Positions 31,313 through 42,900 of a stretch of 64,000 nt of DNA are shown one piece after another. This stretch comes from Azotobacter vinelandii CA (GTDB taxonomy: Bacteria; Pseudomonadota; Gammaproteobacteria; Pseudomonadales; Pseudomonadaceae), in contig NC_021149.1 in NCBI RefSeq assembly GCF_000380335.1, positions 2,532,501 to 2,596,500 on the forward strand. The letters are read 5' to 3'. A program made the position numbers and the translations under genes. The first letter of the stretch is position 1, and the number at the start of each line of letters is the position of its first letter. The notes under the pieces were generated by a model. That model did no database searches. It was not told the DNA's origin and was given only the letters and a program-made list of their open reading frames with translations.

Positions 31313-34300
31313 CTATAGCAGATCACACAGAGATGAAATAAAGCTTGATTCCTGCAGAATTTGATAGTGATTGGTTTTCAAAAAAAACTCCAGCTTGGGT
31401 TTTCTTTGAATCATCCTATATAGTTGCTGACTTTCAAATTCCCGGCCTTTAATCCACCAACAGTGAGGGGTAGTGGTTATCTTGGGAAGCTCCCCAAAGT
31501 CTTGCATCAGTAAGCTCATTTGTCTATATACGCGAAATGCATCAGTCAGCTCTTTTATATTTAATTCAAGATGAATGTTATGGTGGTCCGTCAAAAAACG
31601 TATTGTCTGAAGGATATTTTGTGGAGTTTCCGGCAAGCCATCCAGTAAATTGTAGTTATTGGCATTACTGGCATTGTTTATGACGACAGCTTTTATAAAG
31701 TCATAAAGCTCTTTTTGCCACTCTCGATTCTTGCTTTTCTTGCCGGCTGTTACAAAACTGTCTACCAATCCTAAAAAATTAACCTGCTGCCCTTGATGCT
31801 CTAGCTCTCGAGCTATCAGAATACTCAAGGCTCCCCCTAAAGACCAACCTAACAGATGGTATGGACCTTCCTTTTGTTGCTCTCGAATAAGCGAGGTATA
31901 ATTTTCGACCATTGAGCCTGGTGTTTTATCTATCCAGTTCGAGTCAAGCAACATACGTGATTGAATGCCTATCACAGTACGGCGACCGTTTAATCGTTGA
32001 GCCAATGATTTATAATCAAAAACAGTTCCAAATCCACCATGAACACAAAACAAAGGAGGAGCACTATAGATTTTTTTGTTCAATACCAATAAGCGATTGC
32101 TGTTATTGTTAAGCAAGTCTGAAATAGTTGGCTTCTGCATCAAGTCTTGCAGGGTTGAGTCGAAGCCGTATTCTTTCAACGCTTTCAATTTAGACACTAA
32201 TTGAACAGCGATAATAGAGTCGCCGCCCAGCTCGAAGAAGTTGTCGGTCAGGCCCACCCGCTCGACCTTGAGCACCTCGGCCCAGATCGCCGCGATCCGT
32301 TGCTCCAGTTCGCTCGCCGGGGCCACGTAGGCCCGCTGCAGCAGGCTGACGTCCGGCCTAGGCAGCGCCTTGCGGTCCAGCTTGCCGTTGGGCGTCAGCG
32401 GCAGCCGCTCGAGGAACACCAGGTGTACTGGTACCATGTAGTCCGGCAGCACCGCCCCGAGGTGCGCCTTCAGTTCGCCGCGCAGGCCGGTTTGGCGTTC
32501 GTCGCCGTCCAGCATCGCCGGGGCGTCGGGCACCAGGTAGGCGGCCAGTTGCTTGCTGCCCGGCCCGTCGATGTCGATCACCACCGCCTCGCGCACGGCC
32601 CCGTGCTGCTGCAGCCGGGCCTCGATCTCGCCCAGCTCGATGCGGAAGCCGCGGATCTTCACCTGATGGTCGATACGGCCCAGGTACTCGATCACCCCGT
32701 CGGTCCGGTAACGGGCCAGGTCGCCGGTGCGGTACAGGCGCCCGCCGCCCTGCTCGCTGTCGTCGAACGGGTCGGGGACGAAGCGGTCGGCGGTCAGGCC
32801 CGGACGATGCCAGTAGCCCTCGCCCACGCAGTCCCCGCCGACATGCAGTTCCCCCGCCTGCCCGAGGGCGACCGGCCCGGCCGAGCCGTCGAGGACATAG
32901 GCGCTGACCCCGGGCAGCGGCCGCCCGATCGGCAAAGTGCTCAGCCCCGGCACCGCGCTTCCCGGCGTCGCCCGGGCGATCACCACGTCCGTGCATTCGG
33001 TCGGACCATAGGTGTTGTGGATCGAGACGTTCGCCGCCTGGGGCGAGTCCAGCCACTCCGCCAGTTCTCCCGGCTGGATGGCCTCGCCCCCCAGGAGGAC
33101 GTGTTTCAGGCTGGCCAGTTCGGCGCGATCGCCCTGCAGCAGGGGGTAGAAGGCGCTCGGGGCGCAGTTGAGCACGCTCAGCCGGTGTTTTCCGATCTGC
33201 CGGCGATGGCTGTCCGGGTCGTAGCCCGCCGGGGCGATGTGCAGTTGCCCTCCCGCGCACAGCACGCCGTACAGGTTCTTCTGGGTCAGGTCGAAGCTGT
33301 AGGAGCTGAGCAGCAGCACCCGGTCGTCCGCGGTCAGTTCGCAGGCGGCCCGGTACCAGTGCAACAGGTTGACGAAGCTGCCGATTCGCACCGCCGCACC
33401 CTTGGGCTGCCCGGTGGAGCCGGAGGTGTAGATCACGTAGGCCAGGTTCTGCGGCATCGTCCGGTTGGCTGGGTTCTCTTCGCCATAGCCCTCCAGCCAG
33501 TCGTCGTCTGGCTCCAGGAACAGGCTCTGCGCCCCGTCGGCTGAGGGCAGCCGGTCCTGCAGGTGCCGCTGGGTTAGCAGCAAGCCGACACCGCTGTCCC
33601 CGATCATGTACGCCAGCCGCTCCCCTGGGTACTCCGGGTCCAGCGGCACATAGGCCCCGCCGGCCTTGAGGATCGCCAGCAGCCCCACCACCATCTCGAA
33701 GCCCCGCTCCACCGCGATGCCCACCAGCACGTCCGGACCCACGCCCAGTTCGCGCAGCCGGTGCGCCAACCGGTTGGCCCTGCGGTTCAGCTCTCCGTAG
33801 CTCATTTCCTGTTCGCCGAACACCAGGGCCACCGCCTCCGGGGTCCTCGCCACCTGATCCTCGATCAACTGGTGCACGCTGCGCTCGCTCGGGTAGCTGG
33901 CCTCGGTCCGGTTCCAGTCGTGAACGATCTGGCGGTATTCCTCCGGGGCCAGCAGCGGCAGTTCGCCGATAGCGGCCCGGGCGTCGCTGGTCAGGCCTTG
34001 CAGCAGCCGGGCGAAATGCCCCGCGATCCGCTCGATGCCTGCTGCGTCGAAATGCCCGCGGTCGTAGCCGTAGCGCACCGTCAGCGTTTCGCCCAGGCCG
34101 ATGGCCAGGGTCAGCGGGTAGTTGGTCTGTTCCCGGACGGCTAGCCGCTCGAACACCAGGCCCTCGGGCGCGCCCTGCTGCAATGCCTCGGCGATCGGGT
34201 AGTTCTCGAACACCAGCAGGCTGTCGAACAGCGCCTCGCCGCCCAGCCCGGCCCAGCGCTGGATCTCGTACAGCGGCGTGTGTTCGTGTTCGCGCAGGCC

Positions 34301-37300
34301 CAGGTTCTGCGCCTGGACCTGGCCGAGCCACTCGCCTACGCGCTGTTCCGCCCGGGGGCTGGCGATCACCGGCAGGGTGTTGATGAACAGGCCCAGTTGC
34401 CCTTCCACGCCCTGCAGCTCGGCCGGACGTCCCGCCACGGTGGCGCCGAAGCACACCGTCGCCTGCCCACTGTAGCGCTGTAGCAACAGCAGCCAGGCCG
34501 CCTGCACCAGGGTGTTGACCGTCACCCGCTGGGCCCGGGCGAACTCGCTCAGGCAACGGGTCTGTTGCGGGTCGAACACCTGCTGATGGTCGCCATGACC
34601 GGCTCGTTTCTCCGCTTCGTCGATCTTGATGGCCTGGGCCAGCCGGGTCGGCTCCTCCAGGGCGCCGAGTTGCTCCCGCCAGAAGGCTTCGCTGGCGGCC
34701 CGGTCCTGCCGGCCCAGCCAGGCGATGTAGTCGCGGTAGCGGAGGCCCGGGTGCCCGATGGGTTTGCCCGTATAGGCCTGCAGCACCTCGCCCTGCAGTT
34801 GCGAGCCGCTCCAGCCGTCCAGCAGGATGTGGTGGTTGGTGTAGATCAGGTGGTGGCGGTTCTCCCCGGTGCGGATCACCGCCAGCCGCAGCAGCGGCTC
34901 GCGCTCCAGGTCGAAGCCCCGTTGCCGGTCCGTCTGCGCCCAGGTGTCCAGGCTGTCCTGCAGTTGCGGCTGGCTGCGCCAGTCCAGTTCGACACAAGGC
35001 ATGGAAACCTGCCTGCGGATCACCTGCAGCGGACGTCCGTCCACCTCGACGAAGCTGGCCCTGAGCACCTCGTGCCGGTCGACCACCGCCTGCCAAGCGG
35101 CCCTGAAGCGTGCGACGTCCAGCCCTTCCACGTCCACCCGCATCTGGTTGATGTAGTGGCCCGCCTCCCCCTCCAGTAGGCTGTGGAACAGCATGCCCTG
35201 CTGCATCGGCGACAGCGGATAGATATCCTCGATTTCCCCTGCGGGGACCGGCAGTGCGTCCAGTTGCTCCTGGCTCAATCCGGCCAGGGGGACATCCGAG
35301 GGCGTCACGCCGCGATTATTCTCATCTGCACAGTGCGCGACCAGGGCTTCGAGTTCCCGAGCATACGCGTCGGCCAGGCGCTGGATCGTCGCCTCGGCGA
35401 AGCGTTCCCGGCTGAAGGTCCAGGTCAGACTCAGTTCGCCCCCATAGACCTGGCCGTTGATCGACAGCCAGTTGCCCAGCGGGGCGTCCGGGCTTTGCTC
35501 GGCGCCGGCACTTTCGCCCGCGGGGACCAGCAGGATATCTCCTTCGTTTCGATCGAAGCTGCCGTCGAACTGGCCCAGGTAGTTGAAGGTGATACGCGGC
35601 ACCGGCAGTCCGGCCAGGCGTCGCCGAGTCGAGTCGTCGCCCAGGTAACGCAGGATACCGAAACCGATACCCTTGTTCGGAATGGCCCGCAACTGCTCCT
35701 TGATCACCTTGATCGAGCCGTCCAGCGTTTCGGCCGGACTCAGCTTCACCGGATACGCACTGGTGAACCAGCCCACCGTACGGGTCAGGTCGATATCGTC
35801 GAACAGGTCCTCCCGCCCGTGGCCTTCCAGTTGCACCAGGGTGGCGGCCTGGCCCGTCCAGCGGGTGAGTACCCGGGCCAGGGCGGTCAGCAACAGGTCG
35901 TTGACCTGGGTGCGGTAGGCGGCCGGCGCCTCCTGCAGCAGGCGGCGTGTCCAGTCGCGCGCCAGATGGGTGCTCGCATGCGCCGCATGCCGGTTCTGCT
36001 GGCCGCCGGTGGGGTTGTCGCAGGGCAGTTCGCCGGCGACATCTTCGAGCTGCTCCCGCCAGTGGGCCAGTTCCCGTTGCCCGGCTTCACTGTTCGCATA
36101 GCCTTGCAGGTGCTCCACCCAGGCTCTGGTCGAGCTGGTCTTGCCTGGCAGGCTGACCGGCTGTCCCTGCTCCAGTTGCCCGTAGGCCGTCTGCAGGTCT
36201 TCCAGCAGGATCCGCCAGGACACGCCGTCCACCACCAGGTGATGGATCGCCAGCAACAGGCGTTGGCTGCCATCGGCGAGTTCGGCCAGTACCCCCCGCA
36301 ACAGGGGGCCTTCCTGCAGGTTCAGACTACGCTGGGCTTCGTTGCCCAGCCGTTCCAGTTCCTCCGCGGAGCGCAGTTCGGCCTGCCAGAGCACGGACTG
36401 CCGTTCGCTGGCCGGGCGGTAGCGGGCGCTCCAGTGGCCCGCCGGGTCTTCGACGAACGCCAGGCGCAGGGCATCGTGATGGTCGATCAGGGCCTGCACG
36501 GCCTGTTCGAGCCGGGCACCGTCCAGGGGCCTGCTCGGCCGGAGCAGCAGCGACTGGTTCCAGTGGTGCCGCTCGGGGATGGCCTCTTCGAAGAAGTACT
36601 GCTGGATCGGCAGCAGCGCGGTTTCTCCGCTGAGCGGGCCCTGGTCGATGCGCACACCGCCTTCGTCACCCAGGCGGGCCACCGTAGCCAGTCCCTGCAC
36701 TGTCTGGTGCTGGAACAGGTCCTTGGGCGTGAAGCGGATACCGGTTTGCCGGGCCCGACTGACCACCTGCAGAGAAATGATCGAGTCGCCGCCCAGCTCG
36801 AAGAAGTTGTCGGTCAGGCCCACCCGCTCGACCTTGAGCACCTCGGCCCAGATCGCCGCGATCCGCTGCTCCAGTTCGCTCGCCGGGGCCACGTAGGCCT
36901 GCTGCAGCAGACTGGCGTCCGGCCGGGGCAGCGCCTTGCGGTCCAGCTTGCCGTTGGGGGTCAGCGGCAGCCGCGCGAGGAACAGCAGGTGCGCCGGCAC
37001 CATGTAGTCCGGCAGCGCCGCCCCGAGGTGTGCCTTCAATTCGCGGCGCAGTTCGGTTTGGCGTTCGTCGCCCTCCAGCATCGCCGAGTCGTCGGGCACC
37101 AGGTAGGCGGCCAGTTGCCTGCCGCCCGGCCCCTCGACGTCGATCACCACCGCCTCGCGCACCGCCTCGTGCTGCTGCAGCCGGGCTTCGATCTCGCCCA
37201 GCTCGATGCGGAAGCCGCGGATCTTCACCTGGTAGTCGAGGCGGCCAAGATAGTCGATCAGGCCATCGGAACGTGCCCTCGTCAGGTCACCGCTCCGGTA

Positions 37301-39949
37301 GAGCCGCTCGCCTTCGCTTCCGAGCGGGTCGGGCACGAAGCGTTCTGCCGTCAGCCCGGGCCGGTCCAGATAGCCGCGTGCCAAGCCCTCGCCTCCCAGA
37401 TGGAGCTCGCCGGCAAAGCCGATCGGCAACAGGTTCAGGTTGGTATCCAGCACATAGGCGCAACGCCGGCCCAGCAGTGTGCCAATAGGCGCGTAAGCCG
37501 CACCGCAGGCATCACTCTGCCGGGCTTTCCATAGCAGAGGGGTCACTACCGTTTCGGTCGGCCCGTAGCCATTGAAGATGTATTGCGGACGCAAGGCTCG
37601 CCAGGCCAGATCGTAGGTTGCCTGCGGTACCGCATCGCCGCCGAAGCAATAGACACGTACCGGTGGAGGATTGCCATCATGCTCGGCATATTCGGCCAAC
37701 TGCTGCAGGTATACCGGTGGCAGGGCCGTCACCGTGACGCCATATCGATGCATGGCTCGATAGGTTTGTTCCGGGGTCCACAACTCATCGCCGCACATCA
37801 GTAGATGGGCACCATGGCTCAATGCCGTGAGCCAGCGTTCATGAGCCCCGTCGAACGCCAGGGACATGAACTGCAGTTCGCAGTCCGACATGCTCATTTC
37901 GTAGCGTTCGCCGGCGGCCAGGCAATGCATTGCCAGTGGTCCATGGGACACCATCACGCCCTTGGGCTGCCCGGTAGAGCCCGAGGTGTAGATCACGTAG
38001 GCCAGGCTCTCCGCCGTCAATGCCATCTGCGGTGCCGAGTCGGGATATCCCTGCCAGTTGTCGGTCCGATCCACTGCCAGGGCCGGCAGACCATCGGGGA
38101 GCGGCAATTGGCCCAGCACATCGCTCTGGGTCAGCACCAGCGCAGCGGCACAGTCCTTCATCATGTACAGCTGGCGATCCTGTGGATACTTCAGATCCAG
38201 TGGGACATAGGCGCCTCCGGCCTTCAGCACGGCCAGGAACGCCACCATGATTTCAGGCGAGCGGCGCATGGCTATTGCCACTCTAGTTTCAGGCTTTACA
38301 CCCAGCTCGATCAGGTAGTGGGCCAGCCGGTTAGCCTGGGCGTCGAGTTGCCGATAAGTGAGTCGCTGCTCGTCGCAAGTCACCGCCAGTGCTTCCGGTG
38401 TTTTTCCAGCCCTATCCTCGATCAACAAATGTACGCACTGGGTAGCTGGATAATCGGCCTGAGTCTGGTCCCATCGATCCAGGATGAATCGATGTTCCGC
38501 CTCGCTCAGCAGGGGAAGCTCGCCGATCCGTCGTTGTGGCTGTTCCACGATACCGTGCAACAGGTTGAGCCAGTGCCCGACCATGCGTTCGATAGTCGTT
38601 TCGTCGAACAGATCGGTGGCATAGGTCAACGAGGCCCAGAGGCCCGTTTCGGACTCGGAAGTATTCAGGGTCAGATCGAAATGGGTGACATGACTCTCCC
38701 ATGCCAGCCCTTCCACGCTGAGTCCGGGCAGGGTCCGCGCCTCGCCTTTCACCGCCGTCTGGTGGTTGTACATCACCTGGAACAACGGGCTGTGGCTCAG
38801 GCTGCGCTCCGGCTGCAGGGCCTCCACCAGTTGCTCGAACGGCAGGTCCTGGTGCGCCTGGGCCTCCAGGGCGCTCTGTTTCACCTGGCGCAGCAGCTCG
38901 ACGAAGGTGGTCTGCAGCTCGAATTCGGCCTTCAGCACCTGGGTGTTGACGAAGAAGCCGATCAGTCCTTCCGTTTCCGCCCGGGTGCGGTTGGCGATCG
39001 GTACGCCCACCCGGATGTCGTCCTGCCCGCTGTAGCGGTACAGCAGGCTCTGGAAGCTGGCCAGCAGCAGCATGAACAGGGTCACGCCCTCCCGCCGGGC
39101 CAGTTCCCGCAGGGAGCGGGCCAGTTCGCCGTCGAGTTCGACGGCCAGCCGGGCTCCGGCATAGGTCTGCACGGCCGGCCGCGGCCGGTCGCCTAGTAGC
39201 TCCAGCACCGGCTGTTCGCCGCCCAGTTGCGCGATCCAGTAATCCAGTTGCCGGTCCCGTTCGCCGGCCTCCATCCACTGGCGCTGCCAGAGGGCGTAGT
39301 CGGCGTACTGGACCGGCAACTCCGGCAGCCTCACCTCGTGCCCCTGGCTGTAGCCTTCGTACAGCCGGACCAGCTCGTCCACCATGAGCGGGCCGGACCA
39401 GCCGTCCGAGACGATGTGGTGCAGGGTCAGCACGAGCACGTGGTCGTTCTCGTCCAGATGCAGCAGCTTCACCCTCAGCAGCGGGCCGTGCTCCAGGTCG
39501 AACAGGCGTTGGACCTCGGCCTCCACCCGGGCCCGGATCCGCTCGTCCAGGCCGGTGGCGGCATCCGCCGGCAGCGGCTCCTGCTCGAACCAGAGGCTGC
39601 CGCTGGGGTGGATGACCTGGAGCGTCCGCTCGCCGTCTTGGCGGAAGGTGGTGCGCAGGGACTCATGGCGCCGGATCAGGGCCTCGAAGCTGCGTCGCAG
39701 GGCCTCGATGTCCAGGGCGCCTTTCAAGCGTAGCGCCGCCGGGATGTGGTAGGCGGCGCTCCCGGGCTCCAGTTGCCAGAGGAACCACTGGCGTTGCTGG
39801 GCGTAGGAAAGAACAGGCTGCTCTCCAGGCTCCCTCTTGAAAATGGGAGTGACTCCGTAGAGATTCACACCTTGTCGCTTGAGCAAGGCTGCCAGTGCCT
39901 TGCGTTCCTTGGGGGACAACGACTTTACGGAGTCGAGCAGCTCTTGCAC
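31313..39949 (-). CDS. PvdD-like NRPS, two modules with terminal thioesterase
   Basis: A 2,878-residue peptide synthetase that adds the last two residues and releases pyoverdine. Order: C (HHIVSDG near 177), A1 (core YTSGSTG near 653), T (GGDS near 1053), E (HHLVVDG near 1235), C of the D-accepting type (HHILLDG near 1704), A2 (near 2173), T (near 2574), TE (GWSLGG, Ser near 2700; His in NHYQIL). The start is GTG with GGAG 9 bases upstream, opening VQELLDSVKSLSPKERKALA as in PvdD. A1 pocket residues read D-G-E-A-C-G-G-V-T-K; Glu at the third position suits a basic side chain, perhaps an ornithine derivative (low confidence). A2 reads D-L-K-N-L-G-T-D-V-K, the X type. From the last T domain to the stop the DNA is much more AT-rich than the rest. 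Confidence 0.93.
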   Translation of the reverse strand: MQELLDSVKSLSPKERKALAALLKRQGVNLYGVTPIFKREPGEQPVLSYAQQRQWFLWQLEPGSAAYHIPAALRLKGALDIEALRRSFEALIRRHESLRTTFRQDGERTLQVIHPSGSLWFEQEPLPADAATGLDERIRARVEAEVQRLFDLEHGPLLRVKLLHLDENDHVLVLTLHHIVSDGWSGPLMVDELVRLYEGYSQGHEVRLPELPVQYADYALWQRQWMEAGERDRQLDYWIAQLGGEQPVLELLGDRPRPAVQTYAGARLAVELDGELARSLRELARREGVTLFMLLLASFQSLLYRYSGQDDIRVGVPIANRTRAETEGLIGFFVNTQVLKAEFELQTTFVELLRQVKQSALEAQAHQDLPFEQLVEALQPERSLSHSPLFQVMYNHQTAVKGEARTLPGLSVEGLAWESHVTHFDLTLNTSESETGLWASLTYATDLFDETTIERMVGHWLNLLHGIVEQPQRRIGELPLLSEAEHRFILDRWDQTQADYPATQCVHLLIEDRAGKTPEALAVTCDEQRLTYRQLDAQANRLAHYLIELGVKPETRVAIAMRRSPEIMVAFLAVLKAGGAYVPLDLKYPQDRQLYMMKDCAAALVLTQSDVLGQLPLPDGLPALAVDRTDNWQGYPDSAPQMALTAESLAYVIYTSGSTGQPKGVMVSHGPLAMHCLAAGERYEMSMSDCELQFMSLAFDGAHERWLTALSHGAHLLMCGDELWTPEQTYRAMHRYGVTVTALPPVYLQQLAEYAEHDGNPPPVRVYCFGGDAVPQATYDLAWRALRPQYIFNGYGPTETVVTPLLWKARQSDACGAAYAPIGTLLGRRCAYVLDTNLNLLPIGFAGELHLGGEGLARGYLDRPGLTAERFVPDPLGSEGERLYRSGDLTRARSDGLIDYLGRLDYQVKIRGFRIELGEIEARLQQHEAVREAVVIDVEGPGGRQLAAYLVPDDSAMLEGDERQTELRRELKAHLGAALPDYMVPAHLLFLARLPLTPNGKLDRKALPRPDASLLQQAYVAPASELEQRIAAIWAEVLKVERVGLTDNFFELGGDSIISLQVVSRARQTGIRFTPKDLFQHQTVQGLATVARLGDEGGVRIDQGPLSGETALLPIQQYFFEEAIPERHHWNQSLLLRPSRPLDGARLEQAVQALIDHHDALRLAFVEDPAGHWSARYRPASERQSVLWQAELRSAEELERLGNEAQRSLNLQEGPLLRGVLAELADGSQRLLLAIHHLVVDGVSWRILLEDLQTAYGQLEQGQPVSLPGKTSSTRAWVEHLQGYANSEAGQRELAHWREQLEDVAGELPCDNPTGGQQNRHAAHASTHLARDWTRRLLQEAPAAYRTQVNDLLLTALARVLTRWTGQAATLVQLEGHGREDLFDDIDLTRTVGWFTSAYPVKLSPAETLDGSIKVIKEQLRAIPNKGIGFGILRYLGDDSTRRRLAGLPVPRITFNYLGQFDGSFDRNEGDILLVPAGESAGAEQSPDAPLGNWLSINGQVYGGELSLTWTFSRERFAEATIQRLADAYARELEALVAHCADENNRGVTPSDVPLAGLSQEQLDALPVPAGEIEDIYPLSPMQQGMLFHSLLEGEAGHYINQMRVDVEGLDVARFRAAWQAVVDRHEVLRASFVEVDGRPLQVIRRQVSMPCVELDWRSQPQLQDSLDTWAQTDRQRGFDLEREPLLRLAVIRTGENRHHLIYTNHHILLDGWSGSQLQGEVLQAYTGKPIGHPGLRYRDYIAWLGRQDRAASEAFWREQLGALEEPTRLAQAIKIDEAEKRAGHGDHQQVFDPQQTRCLSEFARAQRVTVNTLVQAAWLLLLQRYSGQATVCFGATVAGRPAELQGVEGQLGLFINTLPVIASPRAEQRVGEWLGQVQAQNLGLREHEHTPLYEIQRWAGLGGEALFDSLLVFENYPIAEALQQGAPEGLVFERLAVREQTNYPLTLAIGLGETLTVRYGYDRGHFDAAGIERIAGHFARLLQGLTSDARAAIGELPLLAPEEYRQIVHDWNRTEASYPSERSVHQLIEDQVARTPEAVALVFGEQEMSYGELNRRANRLAHRLRELGVGPDVLVGIAVERGFEMVVGLLAILKAGGAYVPLDPEYPGERLAYMIGDSGVGLLLTQRHLQDRLPSADGAQSLFLEPDDDWLEGYGEENPANRTMPQNLAYVIYTSGSTGQPKGAAVRIGSFVNLLHWYRAACELTADDRVLLLSSYSFDLTQKNLYGVLCAGGQLHIAPAGYDPDSHRRQIGKHRLSVLNCAPSAFYPLLQGDRAELASLKHVLLGGEAIQPGELAEWLDSPQAANVSIHNTYGPTECTDVVIARATPGSAVPGLSTLPIGRPLPGVSAYVLDGSAGPVALGQAGELHVGGDCVGEGYWHRPGLTADRFVPDPFDDSEQGGGRLYRTGDLARYRTDGVIEYLGRIDHQVKIRGFRIELGEIEARLQQHGAVREAVVIDIDGPGSKQLAAYLVPDAPAMLDGDERQTGLRGELKAHLGAVLPDYMVPVHLVFLERLPLTPNGKLDRKALPRPDVSLLQRAYVAPASELEQRIAAIWAEVLKVERVGLTDNFFELGGDSIIAVQLVSKLKALKEYGFDSTLQDLMQKPTISDLLNNNSNRLLVLNKKIYSAPPLFCVHGGFGTVFDYKSLAQRLNGRRTVIGIQSRMLLDSNWIDKTPGSMVENYTSLIREQQKEGPYHLLGWSLGGALSILIARELEHQGQQVNFLGLVDSFVTAGKKSKNREWQKELYDFIKAVVINNASNANNYNLLDGLPETPQNILQTIRFLTDHHNIHLELNIKELTDAFRVYRQMSLLMQDFGELPKITTTPHCWWIKGREFESQQLYRMIQRKPKLEFFLKTNHYQILQESSFISSLCDLL
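33755..35287 (-). repeat. NRPS internal long direct repeat, copy in the PvdD-like gene
   Basis: 1,533 bases matching 60512-62044 at a constant offset of 26,757; the only mismatch I found is at 35096. It encodes most of the D-accepting condensation domain and the start of the X-type adenylation domain. Sequence diverges sharply on both sides. Confidence 0.85.
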
Positions 39950-39960
39950 CGGGATATCTC

Positions 39961-42900
39961 CTAAGAAATCAGCTCATCAATTTCCTCCGCTGTAAGACGT
40001 TTGAGGGTCTCCAGAGATTTAGCCAACTCTCCCTGAAGTGGTTCGATCTGACCGAATTTTTCCTGAGCACCTTGGCTGAACTCAGCTAAAACGGGCAATT
40101 CGAACAACTCCCTTAGAGCCATATCGATACCAAGCTGCTCGCGGATACGGGCAATCACCTGGGTGGCCAGCAGGGAGTGGCCGCCCAGCTCGAAGAAGTT
40201 GTCGCTCAGGCCCACCCGCTCGACCTTGAGCACCTCGGCCCAGATCGCCGCGATCCGCTGCTCCAGTTCGCTCACCGGGGCCACGTAGGTCCGCTGCAGC
40301 AGGCTGGCGTCGAGCTGGGGCAGCGCCTTGCGGTCCAGCTTGCCGTTGGGCGTCAGCGGCAGCCGCGCGAGGAACACCAGGTGCACTGGCACCATGTAGT
40401 CCGGCAGCACCGCCCCGAGGTGCGCCTTCAGTTCGCCGCGCAGTCCGGTTTGGCGTTCGTCGTCCTCCAGCATCGCCGGGTCGTCGGGCACCAGGTAGGC
40501 GGCCAGTTGTTTGCCGCCCGCTCCCTCGACGTCGATCACCACCGCTTCGCGTACCGCCCCGTGCTGCCGCAGCCGGGCCTCGATCTCGCCCAGCTCGATG
40601 CGGAAGCCGCGGATCTTCACCTGGTGGTCGATACGGCCGAGGTACTCGATCACCCCGTCGGCCCGGTAGCGGGCCAGGTCGCCGGTACGGTACAGGCGCC
40701 CGCCGCCCTGCGCGCTGTCGTCGAACGGGTCGGGGACGAAGCGTTCGGCGGTCAGGCCCGGACGATGCCAGTAGCCCTCGCCCACGCAGTCCCCGCCGAT
40801 ATGCAGTTCCCCCGCCTGCCCGAGGGCGACCGGCCCGGCCGAGCCGTCGAGGACATAGGCGCTGACCCCGGGCAGCGGCCGCCCGATCGGCAGGGCGCTC
40901 AGCCCCGGCACCGTGCTTCCCGGCGTCGCCCGGGCGATCACCACGTCCGTGCATTCGGTCGGACCGTAGGTGTTGTGGATCGAGACGTTCGCCGCCTGGG
41001 GCGAGCCCAGCCACTCCGCCAGTTCTCCCGGCTGGATAGCCTCGCCCCCCAAGAGGACGTGTTTCAGGCTGGCCAGTTCGGCGCGATCCCCCTGCAGCAG
41101 GGGGTAGAAGGCACTCGGAGCGCAGTTGAGCACGCTCAGCCGGTGTTTTCCGATCTGCCGGCGGTGGCTGTCCGGGTCGTAGCCCGCCGGGGCGATGTGC
41201 AACTGCCCTCCCGCGCACAGCACGCCGTACAGGTTCTTCTGGGTCAGGTCGAAGCTGTAGGAGCTGAGCAGCAGCACCCGGTCGTCCGCGGTCAGTTCGC
41301 AGGCGGCCCGGTACCAGTGCAGCAGGTTGACGAAGCTGCCGATTCGCACCGCCGCGCCCTTGGGGCGCCCGGTGGAGCCCGAGGTGTAGATCACGTAGGC
41401 CAGGTTCTGCGGCATCGTCCGGTTGGCTGGGTTCTCTTCGCCATAGCCCTCCAGCCAGTCGTCGTCTGGCTCCAGGAACAGGCTCTGCGCCCCGTCGGCT
41501 GAGGGCAGCCGGTCCTGCAGGTGCCGCTGGGTTAGCAGCAAGCCGATGCCGCTGTCCCCGATCATGTAGGCCAGCCGCTCCCCCGGGTACTCCGGGTCCA
41601 ACGGCACATAGGCCCCGCCGGCCTTGAGGATCGCCAGCAGGCCCACCACCATCTCGACACCCCGCTCCACCGCGATGCCCACCGGCACATCCGGACCCAC
41701 GCCCAGTTCGATCAGTCGGTGTGCCAGGCGGTTGGCTCTTCGATTCAGCTCTGCGTAGGACATCTCCCGCTCGCCGAACACCAGGGCCACCGCCTCCGGC
41801 GTCCTCGCCACCTGCTCTTCGATCAACTGGTGCACGCAGCACTCGCTCGGGTAGCGGGCCTCGGTCCGGTTCCAGTCGTGGACGATCCGCTGGTATTCCT
41901 CCGGGTCCAGCAGCGGTAGTTCGCCGATGGCTGCCTGGGCATCGCTAGCCAGCCCTTGCAGCAGCCGGGCGAAATGCCCCGCGATCCGTTCGATGTCCGC
42001 CGCATCGAAATGCCCGCGGTCGTAGCCGTAGCGCACCGTCAGCGTCTCGCCCAGGCCGATGGCCAGGGTCAGCGGGTAGTTGGTCTGTTCCTGAGTGGTC
42101 ACCCGGTCGAACACCAGGCCCTCGGGAGCGCCTTGCTGCAGCGCCTCGGCGATCGGGTAGTTCTCGAACACCAGCAGGCTGTCGAACAGCGCCTCGCCGC
42201 CCAGCCCGGCCCAGCGCTGGATTTCGTACAGCGGCGTGTGCTCGTGTTCGCGCAGGCCCAGGTTCTGCGCCTGGACCTGGCCGAGCCACTCGACCACGCG
42301 CTGTTCCGCCCGGGGGCTGGCGATCACCGGCAGGGTGTTGATGAACAGGCCCAGTTGCCCTTCCACGCCCTGCAGCTCGGCCGGACGTCCCGCCACGGTG
42401 GCGCCGAAGCTCACCGTCGTCTGCCCAGTGTAACGCTGCAGCAGCAGCAGCCAGGCCGCCTGCACCAGGGTGTTGACCGTCACCCGCTGGGTCCGGGCGA
42501 ACTCGCTCAGCGCCGCGGTCTGCCGGCTGTCAAGGAGCTGGACGTGATCCCCGTATCCTTCCCCCGTCCGACCATCAGCTCGTCTGATCGAGTCCGCCAG
42601 CCGGGTCGGCTCCTCCAGGGCGCCGAGTTGCTCCCGCCAGAAGGCTTCGCTGGCGGCCCGGTCCTGCCGGCCCAGCCAGGCGATGTAGTCGCGGTAGCGG
42701 AGGCCCGGGTGCCCGATGGGTTTGCCCGTATAGGCCTGCAGCACCTCGCCCTGCAGTTGCGAGCCGCTCCAGCCGTCCAGCAGGATGTGGTGGTTGGTGT
42801 AGATCAGGTGGTGGCGGTTCTCCCCGGTGCGGATCACCGCCAGCCGCAGCAGCGGCTCGCGCTCCAGGTCGAAGCCCCGCTGCCGGTCCGCCTGCGCCCA

